Below, in pieces: positions 7,699 through 16,093 of a stretch of 64,000 nt of DNA; the first letter of the stretch is position 1, and each line of letters starts with the position of its first letter. A model generated the notes under the pieces. That model was not told the DNA's origin, made no database searches, and was given only the letters and a program-made list of their open reading frames with translations. The stretch comes from Azospirillum soli (lineage in GTDB: Bacteria > Pseudomonadota > Alphaproteobacteria > Azospirillales > Azospirillaceae): positions 372,001 to 436,000 of the forward strand of contig NZ_JAGINQ010000003.1 in assembly GCF_017876165.1 (NCBI RefSeq), written 5' to 3'. The translations under genes and the position numbers were made by a program.

Positions 7699-9360
7699 TC
7701 ACCCCTCGCTCCGCCGCAGCAGGTAGTCCAGGCCGCCCAGCCGGTACCAGCGGTAACCGAACGCCTCCAGCACGAGGTGGTGCTTGCCGTCCTCCTCCGG
7801 GTCGCTGTGATCCTCGGTCAACAGGTTGACCAGCCGGGGCGACTCGCCGCCGCCGCCCACGGCCAGCGTGATCTTGTGGGGCTTGTCGTCCAGATTGTGG
7901 ATCACGACGACCGCGTTGTTGCGCCAGTCGTAGCGGAGCGCCAGCACCGCCTGCGTGCCGGTCTGCAACACCTGGAAGTCGCCCCAGCCGATCTCCGGAC
8001 ATTCCTTGCGCATGCGGATGATGCGCTCGGTCCAGTTCATCAGGGAGTCGGGGTCGCGGCGCTGGTGGGCGGCGTTGATCCGCTCGTAGCCGAAGATGTC
8101 GTTGCTGATCACCGGCAGGGTCGGGTTGTCGGACTTGGTGAAGCCGCCGTTCGGCTCGTCCGACCACTGCATGGGCGTGCGGGCGCAGTTGCGTTCGGGC
8201 AGCGACAGGTCGTCGCCCATCCCGATCTCGTCGCCATAGCGCAGAACCGGCGTCCCCGGCAGGGTGAACAGCAGGCTGTAGGCCAACTCCAGCCGCCGCC
8301 GGTCGCCGTGCAGCATGGGCGCCAGCCGGCGGCGGATGCCCCGGTGGTAAAGCTGCATGTCCGGGTCGGGGCCGAAGGCGTCGAACACCCGCTCCCGCTG
8401 CTCCTCGTCCAGGCGGCCGAGGTCCAGTTCGTCGTGGTTGCGCAGGAACAGGCCCCACTGCGCCGTTTCCGGCCGGGGCTTGGTCGCCTTCAGCGCCTTC
8501 ACCAGCGGGCGCGTGTCGGCGGCGGCCATGGCGTAGAACAGGTTCTGGTTGACCTGGAAGTTGAACATCATGTGCATGCGGTCGCCGTCGTCGCCGAAAT
8601 AGTCCATGTCGGTTTCCGGCAGGACGTTTGCCTCGGCCAGCAGCACGGCGTCGCCGCAGCGCCACTGCACGAACTCGCGGAAGGCGCGCAGCATGTCGAA
8701 CTGCTCCTTCGGCTTGCGCACGTCGGCGCCTTTGGTCGAGATGATGAAGGGCACGGCGTCCATGCGGAAGCCGGAGACGCCCAGCTCGATCCAGAAGCCC
8801 ATGATCTTCAGCAACTCCGCCTGCACCTCGGGGTGGGAGGTGTTGAGGTCGGGCTGGAATTCGTAGAAGCGGTGGAAGTAATAGGCGCGCGCTTCCTTGT
8901 CGTAGGTCCAGGTGGTCTTCTGCACGCCGGGGAAGACCATGCCCTCGTCGGCGTTCGGCGGCTTCTTGTCGGACCAGACGTACCAGTTCCGGTACTTGGA
9001 ATTGGGGTCCTTGCGCGCGGCCTGGAACCAGGGGTGCTGGTCGGAGGTGTGGTTGACGACGAGGTCGATGATGACCCGGATGCCGCGCTGCTTGCAGCCG
9101 TGGCTGAACTCCACGAAATCGCCCAGCGTGCCGTAGCGCGGATCGACGCTGTAATAGTCGGCAACGTCGTACCCGTCGTCCTTCATGGGCGAGGTTTGGA
9201 ACGGCCCCAGCCAGATGCAGGTCACCCCCAGACCGTGCAGATAGTCCAGCCGGCGCTGCAACCCCTGGAAGTCGCCGACACCATCGCCGTCGGAATCCAT
9301 GAAGGTGCCGAGCGCCAGATTGTAGATGATCGCGTTCTTGTACCAGAGGTCCTTGATCAT
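7699..9360 (-). CDS. GH13 alpha-amylase-family enzyme, trehalose-synthase-like
   Basis: Glycoside hydrolase family 13 enzyme of 553 aa. The ATG at MIKDLWYKNAIIYNL has a strong AGGGGAGGT site in front. The four GH13 blocks are present: DLVVNHTS; GFRMDAVPFI with nucleophile Asp201; LLAEANVLPE with acid Glu243; FLRNHDELDLG with Asp310. DYFGDDGDRMHMMFNF and TAQWGLFLRNHDE closely resemble TreS (maltose to trehalose isomerase), and the length fits the catalytic core without the fused maltokinase seen in some relatives. A C-terminal beta domain (about 450-540) is present. Maltose-trehalose interconversion or oligosaccharide hydrolysis are both possible. It has no signal peptide, so it acts in the cytoplasm, and stands as a single gene. 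Confidence 0.85.
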   Translation of the reverse strand: MIKDLWYKNAIIYNLALGTFMDSDGDGVGDFQGLQRRLDYLHGLGVTCIWLGPFQTSPMKDDGYDVADYYSVDPRYGTLGDFVEFSHGCKQRGIRVIIDLVVNHTSDQHPWFQAARKDPNSKYRNWYVWSDKKPPNADEGMVFPGVQKTTWTYDKEARAYYFHRFYEFQPDLNTSHPEVQAELLKIMGFWIELGVSGFRMDAVPFIISTKGADVRKPKEQFDMLRAFREFVQWRCGDAVLLAEANVLPETDMDYFGDDGDRMHMMFNFQVNQNLFYAMAAADTRPLVKALKATKPRPETAQWGLFLRNHDELDLGRLDEEQRERVFDAFGPDPDMQLYHRGIRRRLAPMLHGDRRRLELAYSLLFTLPGTPVLRYGDEIGMGDDLSLPERNCARTPMQWSDEPNGGFTKSDNPTLPVISNDIFGYERINAAHQRRDPDSLMNWTERIIRMRKECPEIGWGDFQVLQTGTQAVLALRYDWRNNAVVVIHNLDDKPHKITLAVGGGGESPRLVNLLTEDHSDPEEDGKHHLVLEAFGYRWYRLGGLDYLLRRSEG

Positions 9361-9599
9361 GCGCAGCACCTCCCCTTTACGGCGCCAGCCGCCGCCAGAA
9401 CCGCCAACAGGGGAAGCCCGCCAAGGTCCCGCCGCCCAAACGTCACGCCGCCCAAACATCATGCGGCCAAAAACACTATGGCCTTGGTCGTGGGATTAGG
9501 ACTGGTATGCAAATGGTTAAGACCCGTGCAAGGTCACAGAACTGATCGCCCCGGCCGGCGCATGATGCCGGTGAAGAAAAACAAAGGGGCGGATGCGAC

Positions 9600-10727
9600 A
9601 TGGACACCCAGTGGAACAATCAGGCCTGGTCCGTGACCTGCCGGGTCGGCGATCCCGGCACCTACGGCGCGGCTCTGCCCACCGCACCTTTTGCGGATAG
9701 CTCGATCAGCTATTTCGAGAACCGGGCCGATGGCGGTTTTGCTTGGGACGTGAAGTACGATCTGGGCTTCGACGGCACGGCCTTCACCGTGCGGACGCGC
9801 ATCCATCTGACCGGCGACGACGCGGGAACCCTGCCGCAGGTCTGGGAACAGGGCATCGAGCGGGTCTGGAACGACAAATACGCCCTGTCGGACGGCGCCA
9901 ACGCCTACGCGATCCGCTTCGACGTGCAGTTCGTCGAGGCCGGATACCAGCATTACGACCTCGCCTTCCACAGTGGCTATGGGCGCGGCGACATGCTGAA
10001 CTGGTGGGGCCAGACCGCCTGGGGACCGGACTATCAGGACGAGATCGCCGCCCACGAATACGGCCACATGATCGGCTGCTTCGACGAATACGCGGGCGGC
10101 GCCAGCTACGGGAACTTCACGGCGACCGGCACGATGATGTCGGACCTGACCGAAACGCTGCGGCCCAGCTACATGAACAGCATCGACTATTTCGCCGAAG
10201 CCTTCAGCGGCCAGCGCTTCGACATCGTGGAGGTGCCCAAGGCCCAGACCCTGACGGGCACGGCCGGCACCGACACCCTGTTCGGCGGAGGCGCCGACGA
10301 TCTGCTCTACGGTCTTTCCGGCGACGACCAGCTGATGGGCCTCGGCGGCAACGACGCGCTGTGGGGCGCCGACGGGCGGGATCTGCTGCGCGGCGGCGAC
10401 GGCAACGACGCCCTGCACGGCGGGGCGAGCGCCGACCAGCTGATGGGCGACGCCGGGCGCGACACGCTTTGGGGCGATGCCGGAAACGACACCCTGTGGG
10501 GCGGGGCCGACGCCGACCGCTTCGTCTTCGCCCGTGGCGGCGGCCGGGACCGCATCGGCGACTTCCGCTACGCCGAGGGCGACCGGATCGAACTGGCGGC
10601 CGGCATGACGTGGCGCGTCGGCTCCGATGGCGGCAGCGCGCTGATCGACTTCGGCAACGGCGAGCAGGTCACACTCAGTGGGATCGCGCCGGGGCAGGTC
10701 GGCCGGGACTGGTTCGTCTTCGGTTAA
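9600..10727 (+). CDS. RTX calcium-binding protein with metzincin-like protease motif
   Basis: Secreted protein of 375 aa. Residues 1-210 form an N-terminal domain of unclear family containing HEYGHMIGCFD at 152-162, which fits the zinc protease pattern HExxHxxGxxD. A possible Met-turn GTMMSD follows at 177-182. Residues 218-305 hold about eight GGxGxDxLx calcium-binding nonapeptides. The last 70 residues (DRFVFARGGG... DWFVFG) form the RTX C-terminal domain usually recognised by type I secretion. There is no Sec signal, consistent with type I export. No export genes are adjacent. Peptidase activity is inferred from the motif; the rest of the N-terminal domain was not recognised. Confidence 0.85.
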   Translation: MDTQWNNQAWSVTCRVGDPGTYGAALPTAPFADSSISYFENRADGGFAWDVKYDLGFDGTAFTVRTRIHLTGDDAGTLPQVWEQGIERVWNDKYALSDGANAYAIRFDVQFVEAGYQHYDLAFHSGYGRGDMLNWWGQTAWGPDYQDEIAAHEYGHMIGCFDEYAGGASYGNFTATGTMMSDLTETLRPSYMNSIDYFAEAFSGQRFDIVEVPKAQTLTGTAGTDTLFGGGADDLLYGLSGDDQLMGLGGNDALWGADGRDLLRGGDGNDALHGGASADQLMGDAGRDTLWGDAGNDTLWGGADADRFVFARGGGRDRIGDFRYAEGDRIELAAGMTWRVGSDGGSALIDFGNGEQVTLSGIAPGQVGRDWFVFG

Positions 10728-11293
10728 GGCCCGTCATAGCGCAGAAAGACCACGCGGGTGTCGCCGTAGCGGCGCTCGTCCAGGGAGGTGAAGCCAGGGG
10801 GCGGGGGCAGCGGGTCGCCCTCCCCCACCTCCACCACCAGGAGGGCGCCGGGCGCCAGCCAGCCGCCCTTCGCCAACCCCTCCATGGCGCGGGGCGCCAA
10901 GCCCTGGCCGTAGGGGGGATCGAGGAAGGCCAGCGTGCAGGGCCGCTTGGGCGGCGGCGGCTTGGTGGCGTCGGCGCGCAGGATGGTCGCCCGCTCCGCC
11001 TCGCCGAGCTGCGCGACGTTGGCCCGCACGGCGTCCAGCGCCGCCCGGCCAAGGTCCAGGAAGGTGCAATGCTCCGCCCCGCGCGACAGCGCCTCCAGCC
11101 CCAAGGCACCGGTGCCGCAGAAGGCGTCCACAGCCACCGCCCCGTCGATGAGAGAGCCGCCGTCCGGCCCCCAGTCGGTGTGGGCGAGGATGTTGAACAG
11201 GGCCTCGCGGGTACGGTCGGTGGTGGGCCGCGTGTCCTTGCCGGCCGGGGCGGTCAGCCGCCGGCCGCGATGGCTACCGCCGACGATCCGCAC
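10724..11293 (-). CDS. rsmD: 16S rRNA (guanine(966)-N(2))-methyltransferase
   Basis: Methyltransferase of 189 aa that makes m2G966 in 16S rRNA using S-adenosylmethionine. It begins MRIVGGSHRGRRL, the conserved RsmD start. AVDAFCGTGALGLEALSRGA is the SAM-binding loop, and FLDPPYGQGL is the N6/N2-methylase DPPY motif. Its start lies 20 bp inside the end of rluB, so the two rRNA modification genes form one transcript. The 3' end overlaps the convergent RTX gene by 4 bp. Confidence 0.95.
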   Translation of the reverse strand: MRIVGGSHRGRRLTAPAGKDTRPTTDRTREALFNILAHTDWGPDGGSLIDGAVAVDAFCGTGALGLEALSRGAEHCTFLDLGRAALDAVRANVAQLGEAERATILRADATKPPPPKRPCTLAFLDPPYGQGLAPRAMEGLAKGGWLAPGALLVVEVGEGDPLPPPPGFTSLDERRYGDTRVVFLRYDGP

Positions 11294-12461
11294 GCGTCCG
11301 CTCCGGTCGCTCTCCGCCGCCGCTCGCCTTGCCCGGACCAGACCGGCCAGGGCCGGCGCCGCGCGGCTTCGGTCCCTGCGGGTTGCCGCCGGGCTTGCCC
11401 TTCAGCGTCAGCGTGCCCGGCTTGCTCCCGGCCGGCTTCGCACCGGTCGGTTTGGCGCCGGTCGGCTTTGTGCTGGCGGGCTTGGCGCCAGCGCTCGCCC
11501 CGGCGGGCTTGGTCGGGCCACGGGGGCGCGGCGGGCTCTTGGGCTCGGCCGCCTTGGCCCATCCGGCTTTGGCGTCGCGCGGCTTGGAAGCCGCCTTCGC
11601 CGGGGTCTTGGCGCCCGCGTCCGCATTCGCGGATGCCTTCGGCGCGGCCTTCGACGCCGCCTTGCCCTTCGGCTTCGCCTCCTCGGCGGGGTCGGCGCCG
11701 GTGAAGAAACGGGAGATCTGCTCCCGCACCACGCGCTTGGGCACCTCCTCGACCGCACCTTCCTCCAGCTTGCCCAGCTGGAAGGGGCCGTAGGCGACGC
11801 GGATCAGCCGGTTCACCTGAAGGCCAAGACCCTCCATGACCTTGCGGATTTCGCGGTTCTTGCCTTCCTTCAGGCTGACGGTCAGCCAAGCGTTGCGGCC
11901 CTGGATGCGGTCCAGCACGGCCTCGATGGGGCCGTACTTGATGCCGTCGATGGTCGGGCCCTTTTCCAGGTCGGCCAGCTTCTTCTCGTCCACCTCGCCG
12001 AACACGCGCACGCGGTAGCGGCGCGTCCAGCCGGTGGCGGGCAGCTCCAGGAAGCGCGCCAGCTCGCCGTCGTTGGTCAGCAGCAGCAGCCCCTCGGTCG
12101 TCAGGTCGAGGCGGCCGATGGAGATCACGCGCGGCATGTCCGGCGGCAGCCGTTCGAACACGGTGGTGCGACCCTTCTCGTCGCGGGCGGTGGTCACGAG
12201 GCCCGAGGGCTTGTAGTAGCGCCACAGGCGCGCCGGTTCCGGTTCGGCGATGACCTTGCCGTCCACCTGCACGATGTCCCCCGACCGCACCACGCAGGCG
12301 GGGCTGGTCAAAGTCTTGTTGTTGACCGCGACGCGGCCTTCGGCGATCCAGCGTTCGGCGTCGCGGCGCGAGCACAGACCCGCGCGCGCCAGCCGCTTGG
12401 CGATGCGCTCGCCACCTTCGGGATCGGCGGGCGCGTTCGTGTCGAAATCAGGGGTGTCCAT
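11274..12461 (-). CDS. rluB: Ribosomal large subunit pseudouridine synthase B (RluB/RsuA family) with long basic tail
   Basis: Converts uridine to pseudouridine in 23S rRNA. It is 395 aa from the ATG at MDTPDFDTN. An S4 RNA-binding domain (about 18-75, ERIAKRLARAGLCSRRDAER) precedes the catalytic domain with ISIGRLDLTTEGLLLLTNDG, where the Asp of GRLD is the nucleophile, and EGKNREIRKVMEGLG. From about residue 235 to the end is a Lys/Ala/Pro/Gly-rich, low-complexity tail with near-repeats (KPTGAKPTGAKPAGSKP), common in alphaproteobacterial RluB and probably disordered and RNA-contacting. The open frame continues 31 codons upstream, but those residues do not look like the family. Confidence 0.92.
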   Translation of the reverse strand: MDTPDFDTNAPADPEGGERIAKRLARAGLCSRRDAERWIAEGRVAVNNKTLTSPACVVRSGDIVQVDGKVIAEPEPARLWRYYKPSGLVTTARDEKGRTTVFERLPPDMPRVISIGRLDLTTEGLLLLTNDGELARFLELPATGWTRRYRVRVFGEVDEKKLADLEKGPTIDGIKYGPIEAVLDRIQGRNAWLTVSLKEGKNREIRKVMEGLGLQVNRLIRVAYGPFQLGKLEEGAVEEVPKRVVREQISRFFTGADPAEEAKPKGKAASKAAPKASANADAGAKTPAKAASKPRDAKAGWAKAAEPKSPPRPRGPTKPAGASAGAKPASTKPTGAKPTGAKPAGSKPGTLTLKGKPGGNPQGPKPRGAGPGRSGPGKASGGGERPERTRADRRR

Positions 12462-12527
12462 GGGACCGACCATAGGGCTTGCACGCCCCGCCCGCAACCC
12501 ATGGCACGCATGATCGGTTCCGTTATC

Positions 12528-12600
12528 ATACGGCCGGCGCATGGATGCTTCCATGATCGGCCGGCCGTATGACCCTCTCGCTCAATGCTATGCATTGAGC
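12528..12600. repeat. Two palindromes between rluB and the dodecin gene
   Basis: An imperfect inverted repeat with arms ATACGGCCGG and CCGGCCGTAT spans the first 43 bp. It is followed by a 9-bp perfect hairpin GCTCAATGC-TAT-GCATTGAGC. With the next hairpin they fill the 190-bp gap upstream of rluB. They could be transcription-related or a dispersed palindromic unit; nothing in the window decides. Confidence 0.55.
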
Positions 12601-12614
12601 TGCCGGGTTTGAAC

Positions 12615-12649
12615 CGAAGGCGTTTGATGGAAGCCATCAAACGCCTTCG
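12615..12649 (-). terminator. Hairpin downstream of the dodecin gene
   Basis: A perfect 16-bp stem CGAAGGCGTTTGATGG with a 3-nt loop begins 4 bp after the dodecin stop. There is no long T run, so it is either a terminator or an RNA 3'-end stabiliser. Confidence 0.6.
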
Positions 12650-12652
12650 TTA

Positions 12653-12859
12653 TCACTCCAGCCGGAAGCCGACCTTCATGACGACCTGGAACTGGGCCAC
12701 CTGCCCGCCCTGCACGTTGCCCCGGATCTCGCCGACCTCGAACCAGTCCACATGCTTCAGGGTCTTGGACGCACGCTCGATGCCGTTGCGGATGGCATCG
12801 TCGATGGAGGTGTCCGCGGTGCCGACGATCTCGACCTTTTTGTAGACGTGGTTGTCCAT
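12653..12859 (-). CDS. Dodecin family flavin-binding protein
   Basis: Small 68-aa protein forming hollow dodecamers that store or buffer FMN/riboflavin. MDNHVYKKVEIVGTADTSID and KTLKHVDWFEVGEIRG are typical, with the conserved flavin-stacking Trp in DWFEV. GGAGGGAAAGCC precedes the ATG. Full family length; single gene with its own strong 3' hairpin. Confidence 0.93.
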   Translation of the reverse strand: MDNHVYKKVEIVGTADTSIDDAIRNGIERASKTLKHVDWFEVGEIRGNVQGGQVAQFQVVMKVGFRLE

Positions 12860-12957
12860 GGCTTTCCCTCCGGAGCGAGTGCGGGTGCAGCCTACAACAG
12901 CGCCGAAAGGCAACCGCTCCTTGACGCAAGCGCGGCCCGCCGGGCAGGCTGCCCCGC

Positions 12958-13410
12958 ATGAGCAATTCCACCCCCATGGAGATCGCCTTTCAGGAGGCCG
13001 AGGCCGCCGCATCCCGTGGCGAGGTGCCGGTCGGCGCCGTGGTAGTCGACCCGACGAGCGGCGCCGTGCTGGGCCGCGCCGGCAACCGGACGGAGGAGCT
13101 GGCCGACCCCACCGCCCATGCCGAGGTGCTGGCAATCCGCCAAGCCTGTGCCGCGCTGGGCGAACCGCGCCTGCCCGGCCTCGATCTCTACGTGACGCTG
13201 GAGCCCTGCGCGCTGTGCGCGGCGGCCATCAGCTTCGCCCGGCTGCGGCGGGTCTATTTCGGCGCCTACGACCCGAAGGGCGGCGCCGTGGACCACGGTC
13301 CGCGTTTCTACAGCCAGCCCACCTGCCACCACGCGCCGGAGGTCTACGGCGGCTTCGACGAGACGCGGGCCGGGGCTTTGCTGCGCGATTTCTTCCGGGA
13401 CCGGCGATAA
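12958..13410 (+). CDS. tadA: tRNA-specific adenosine deaminase
   Basis: Zinc enzyme of 150 aa that deaminates A34 to inosine in tRNA-Arg(ACG). Catalytic HAE lies in PTAHAEVLAIRQA; the second zinc site is PCALCAAAI. FGAYDPKGGAVDHG follows, as in TadA. Start MSNSTPMEIAFQEAE matches family length. It is divergent from the dodecin gene (98 bp) and is followed after 13 bp by the secreted six-hairpin protein. Confidence 0.93.
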   Translation: MSNSTPMEIAFQEAEAAASRGEVPVGAVVVDPTSGAVLGRAGNRTEELADPTAHAEVLAIRQACAALGEPRLPGLDLYVTLEPCALCAAAISFARLRRVYFGAYDPKGGAVDHGPRFYSQPTCHHAPEVYGGFDETRAGALLRDFFRDRR

Positions 13411-13423
13411 GGAGCGACCGACC

Positions 13424-14656
13424 ATGGTCAAGCACACCCTCGCGGCATGCCTATTGGCGGCCGGCATGGCGGTGAGCGGTCCAGCCGCAGCGTCCAATCT
13501 CGCGGCCAAGACCTGCGGCACCCTGGCTGCCCGTGTCGCCGAGATACCGGGTTCCGGCCCCGTCTTCCTGCGCAGCTACGACAACAGCTTCGGCCAGGGC
13601 CCGACCTCCGAACCGGCGCTGGGCAACGCGGCCTTCACCTACGACAACGCGCTGGCCGCCATCGCCCTGGTCGCCTGCGGGGAAAAGCCCGCCGCCCTGC
13701 GCATCGGGGAGGCGCTGCTGGACGCCGCCACCCTCGACCGTGCCGGCACCAAGGGGCGGCTGCGCAACACCTACCGCGCCGGGGCACAGAAGCAGCGACC
13801 GATTCCGCCCATGGGCTGGTGGGACGTGGTCGAGAACCGCTGGCTGGAGGACCCCTATCAGGTCGGCACCGCCACGGGGAACGTGGCCTGGGCCGCGCTG
13901 GCCCTGCTGACCCTCGGCGAGGCCACGGGAGAAACCCGCTTTCGCGACGGGGCCGCCGAACAGGCCCGCTGGGTGGTCGAGCACACCCGCGATCCGCGCG
14001 GTCCCGGCGGCTTCAACGGCGGGCTCCAGGGCTTCGACAACGCCCCGCAGCCGCTGACCTGGAAATCGACCGAGCACAACACCGACCTCGTCGCCCTCTT
14101 CTCCTGGCTGGAGCGGAGCGGCGCCCCCGGCGACTGGGCCGGGCCGGGCAAGGCCGCCCGCTCCTTCCTCGACACCCTGTGGGCGGCCGGCGGCGGGCAT
14201 TTCCCAACGGGCACCGCCCCGGACGGCGTGACGGTCAACCACGCCACCTCCGGCCTCGACGCCCAGCTGTGGCCGCTGCTGCTGCGCGACGCGCCGGAGA
14301 CGTGGCGGCAAGCGCTGGCCTACGCCGAACGCGCCCACGGCGTGGACGGCGGCTTCGACTTCAACGACGACCGCGACGGCCTGTGGGTGGAGGGCACCGC
14401 GCAGGCCGCCCTGACCTACCGCGCGGTCGGACGCCCGGCGGACGCCGACCGACTGCTGGCCGAGGTCGCCAAGGAGATCAGCCCCGGCGGCTACGTCTGG
14501 GCGACCCGCCAGCCGCGCATCACCACCGGCCTCGCCATCGGCCCGGACAGCAAGACCGACGACTTTTACTACTACCGCCGCCCCCACCTGGGTGCCACCG
14601 CCTGGGCGGCGCTGGCCGCGCTCGGGTGGAATCCGTTCACCGGCGGGCGTTTGTAA
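13424..14656 (+). CDS. Secreted six-hairpin (alpha/alpha-toroid) glycosidase-like protein
   Basis: 410 aa with a Sec signal (MVKHTLAACLLAAGMAVSG then PAAA) cleaved near residue 25. A TAAGGAGCG site precedes the ATG. The body has repeated helix-pair patterns with conserved aromatics (YDNALAAIALVACGE, GNVAWAALALLTLGEATGE, HNTDLVALFSWLERSG, HLGATAWAALAALGWNP), the layout of six-hairpin glycosidases. A specific family or substrate was not recognised. Context with tadA seems incidental. Periplasmic or extracellular carbohydrate processing is the best guess. Confidence 0.7.
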   Translation: MVKHTLAACLLAAGMAVSGPAAASNLAAKTCGTLAARVAEIPGSGPVFLRSYDNSFGQGPTSEPALGNAAFTYDNALAAIALVACGEKPAALRIGEALLDAATLDRAGTKGRLRNTYRAGAQKQRPIPPMGWWDVVENRWLEDPYQVGTATGNVAWAALALLTLGEATGETRFRDGAAEQARWVVEHTRDPRGPGGFNGGLQGFDNAPQPLTWKSTEHNTDLVALFSWLERSGAPGDWAGPGKAARSFLDTLWAAGGGHFPTGTAPDGVTVNHATSGLDAQLWPLLLRDAPETWRQALAYAERAHGVDGGFDFNDDRDGLWVEGTAQAALTYRAVGRPADADRLLAEVAKEISPGGYVWATRQPRITTGLAIGPDSKTDDFYYYRRPHLGATAWAALAALGWNPFTGGRL

Positions 14657-14689
14657 CGCTGGCCATCCAAGTGCCAAGCACCCTTTGCC

Positions 14690-15070
14690 TCAGGCGTATT
14701 GCGCAAGGCCATTGCCGAGCGACCAGTTCTCTTTCGCCACTTCGACGATGTTCACGAACACGTCCTGTGGCCGAATGCCGGGGTTGTCGCCAAGCAACTC
14801 CGCGATCCGCCGGAACAGCGCCTTCTTCTGCTCCACGGTGCGGGTGTTGTTCGCCGTGATCTGGATGTACACGAGGTCGTCGCCCCGCTCGACTCCAAGA
14901 TAAGAGGCGCTGTAGCGAAAATTAACGGCGTCATGCTCGGTGATGGTCATGAATTGATCGTCTTCGGGCACGTTGAACGTTTCGTGCATCGCGCGGTACA
15001 GGCCATCGAAGATCGCTTGGCGGTACGCTTCCGGCTTTCCAGCGCGCAGCGATATATGAACGAGCGGCAT
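14690..15070 (-). CDS. Tautomerase family protein
   Basis: 126-aa member of the tautomerase (4-oxalocrotonate tautomerase) superfamily. It begins MPLVHISLRAGKPEAYRQAI, so the mature chain starts with the catalytic N-terminal Pro. VYIQITANNTRTVEQKKALF and RPQDVFVNIVEVAKENWSLG are conserved blocks of the long single-domain subgroup. Substrate unknown. A LysR gene is divergent 95 bp away and is its likely regulator. Confidence 0.88.
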   Translation of the reverse strand: MPLVHISLRAGKPEAYRQAIFDGLYRAMHETFNVPEDDQFMTITEHDAVNFRYSASYLGVERGDDLVYIQITANNTRTVEQKKALFRRIAELLGDNPGIRPQDVFVNIVEVAKENWSLGNGLAQYA

Positions 15071-15165
15071 CGTAGCTCCTTTCCATTTACTTCCTGCTTG
15101 ACAATAAGCGGGGGTCGGCCATTTTCATATGGCATGGAATTGGATATCTAAGATAACGATCGTAA

Positions 15166-16023
15166 ATGATGGACCACCCTCTCGACCTCGATGCGGTTCG
15201 GGCCTTCGTGCGAATCGCCGAACTTGAGAGCTTCACGCGCGCGGCCGAGGCCATGCGGACGACGCAAGCCGCCGTCAGCCTGAAGCTGAAGCGCCTCGAA
15301 GAGAGGCTCGGGTGCCGCCTCTTCGAGCGAACGCCACGCTATGTGCAATTATCGGCACGCGGTGCCGCTTTCCTCGATCACGCCCGCGAACTGCTGGAGG
15401 TGCATGATCGCGCGCTCGCCTCGCTGGCGCGGGGGCGCCAGCGCATCGCCATTGGCATCAGCGACCATGTGGCGGGACCGGAGCTTCCCGCCCTGATCGC
15501 CCGGATGAACGCACAAGACCCGCAACTGGCGATCGAAATCCGGATCGGGTCGTCGGGTGACCTGCTTCAGAGCTTCGACCGGCGGGAACTCGACACCGTG
15601 ATCGTCCGCCTGCATGCCGGGCGTGACGACGGCGAACTCATCACCGAAGAACAGTTCGGCTGGTTCGCGGCGCCAAGCTGGCAGCATCGGCCGGACGAAC
15701 CTCTGCCAGTCGCCACCATGGCCGAACCTTGTGGGGTGCGGGTATTGGCCGGGCAGCTTCTCGACACGGCCGGCGTGCCGTGGACGGAGATTTTCGTCGG
15801 AGGCGGCGTGATGGCGGTGGCGGCGGCCGTCACGGCCGGGCTCGGCGTCGCGGCCTTGTCACCGCGCATGGTGCCGTTCGGCGCTGTCGATGTCGGCCCA
15901 AGGCTCGGGCTCCCGGCCTTGCCGCGCCTGCCCGTGCTCCTGCACACCAGGGTCAAGGACGGACGGCCGCGCGACGCCCTCGCGGCACTCTCGGCCGCCT
16001 TCCGGAGCGCGGTCCGAGGCTGA
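15166..16023 (+). CDS. LysR-family transcriptional regulator
   Basis: 285 aa. The N-terminal winged helix-turn-helix (about 6-65) reads LDAVRAFVRIAELESFTRAA and TQAAVSLKLKRLEERLGCRL; a periplasmic-binding-like effector domain follows. It is divergent from the tautomerase gene, the classic LysR arrangement, which suggests it controls that gene and itself. Inducer unknown. Confidence 0.88.
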   Translation: MMDHPLDLDAVRAFVRIAELESFTRAAEAMRTTQAAVSLKLKRLEERLGCRLFERTPRYVQLSARGAAFLDHARELLEVHDRALASLARGRQRIAIGISDHVAGPELPALIARMNAQDPQLAIEIRIGSSGDLLQSFDRRELDTVIVRLHAGRDDGELITEEQFGWFAAPSWQHRPDEPLPVATMAEPCGVRVLAGQLLDTAGVPWTEIFVGGGVMAVAAAVTAGLGVAALSPRMVPFGAVDVGPRLGLPALPRLPVLLHTRVKDGRPRDALAALSAAFRSAVRG

Positions 16024-16050
16024 CGGCCAGAGCAGATCAAAGGCAAAGAT

Positions 16051-16081
16051 CGAATTCCGGTTCAGAAGGAACCGGAATTCG
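16051..16081. terminator. Hairpin between convergent lysR and purD
   Basis: A 13-bp perfect stem CGAATTCCGGTTC with a 5-nt loop, placed between two converging genes. No T run is present on either side, so it may be a bidirectional transcription barrier. Confidence 0.55.
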
Positions 16082-16093
16082 GTCTAGGAACCG

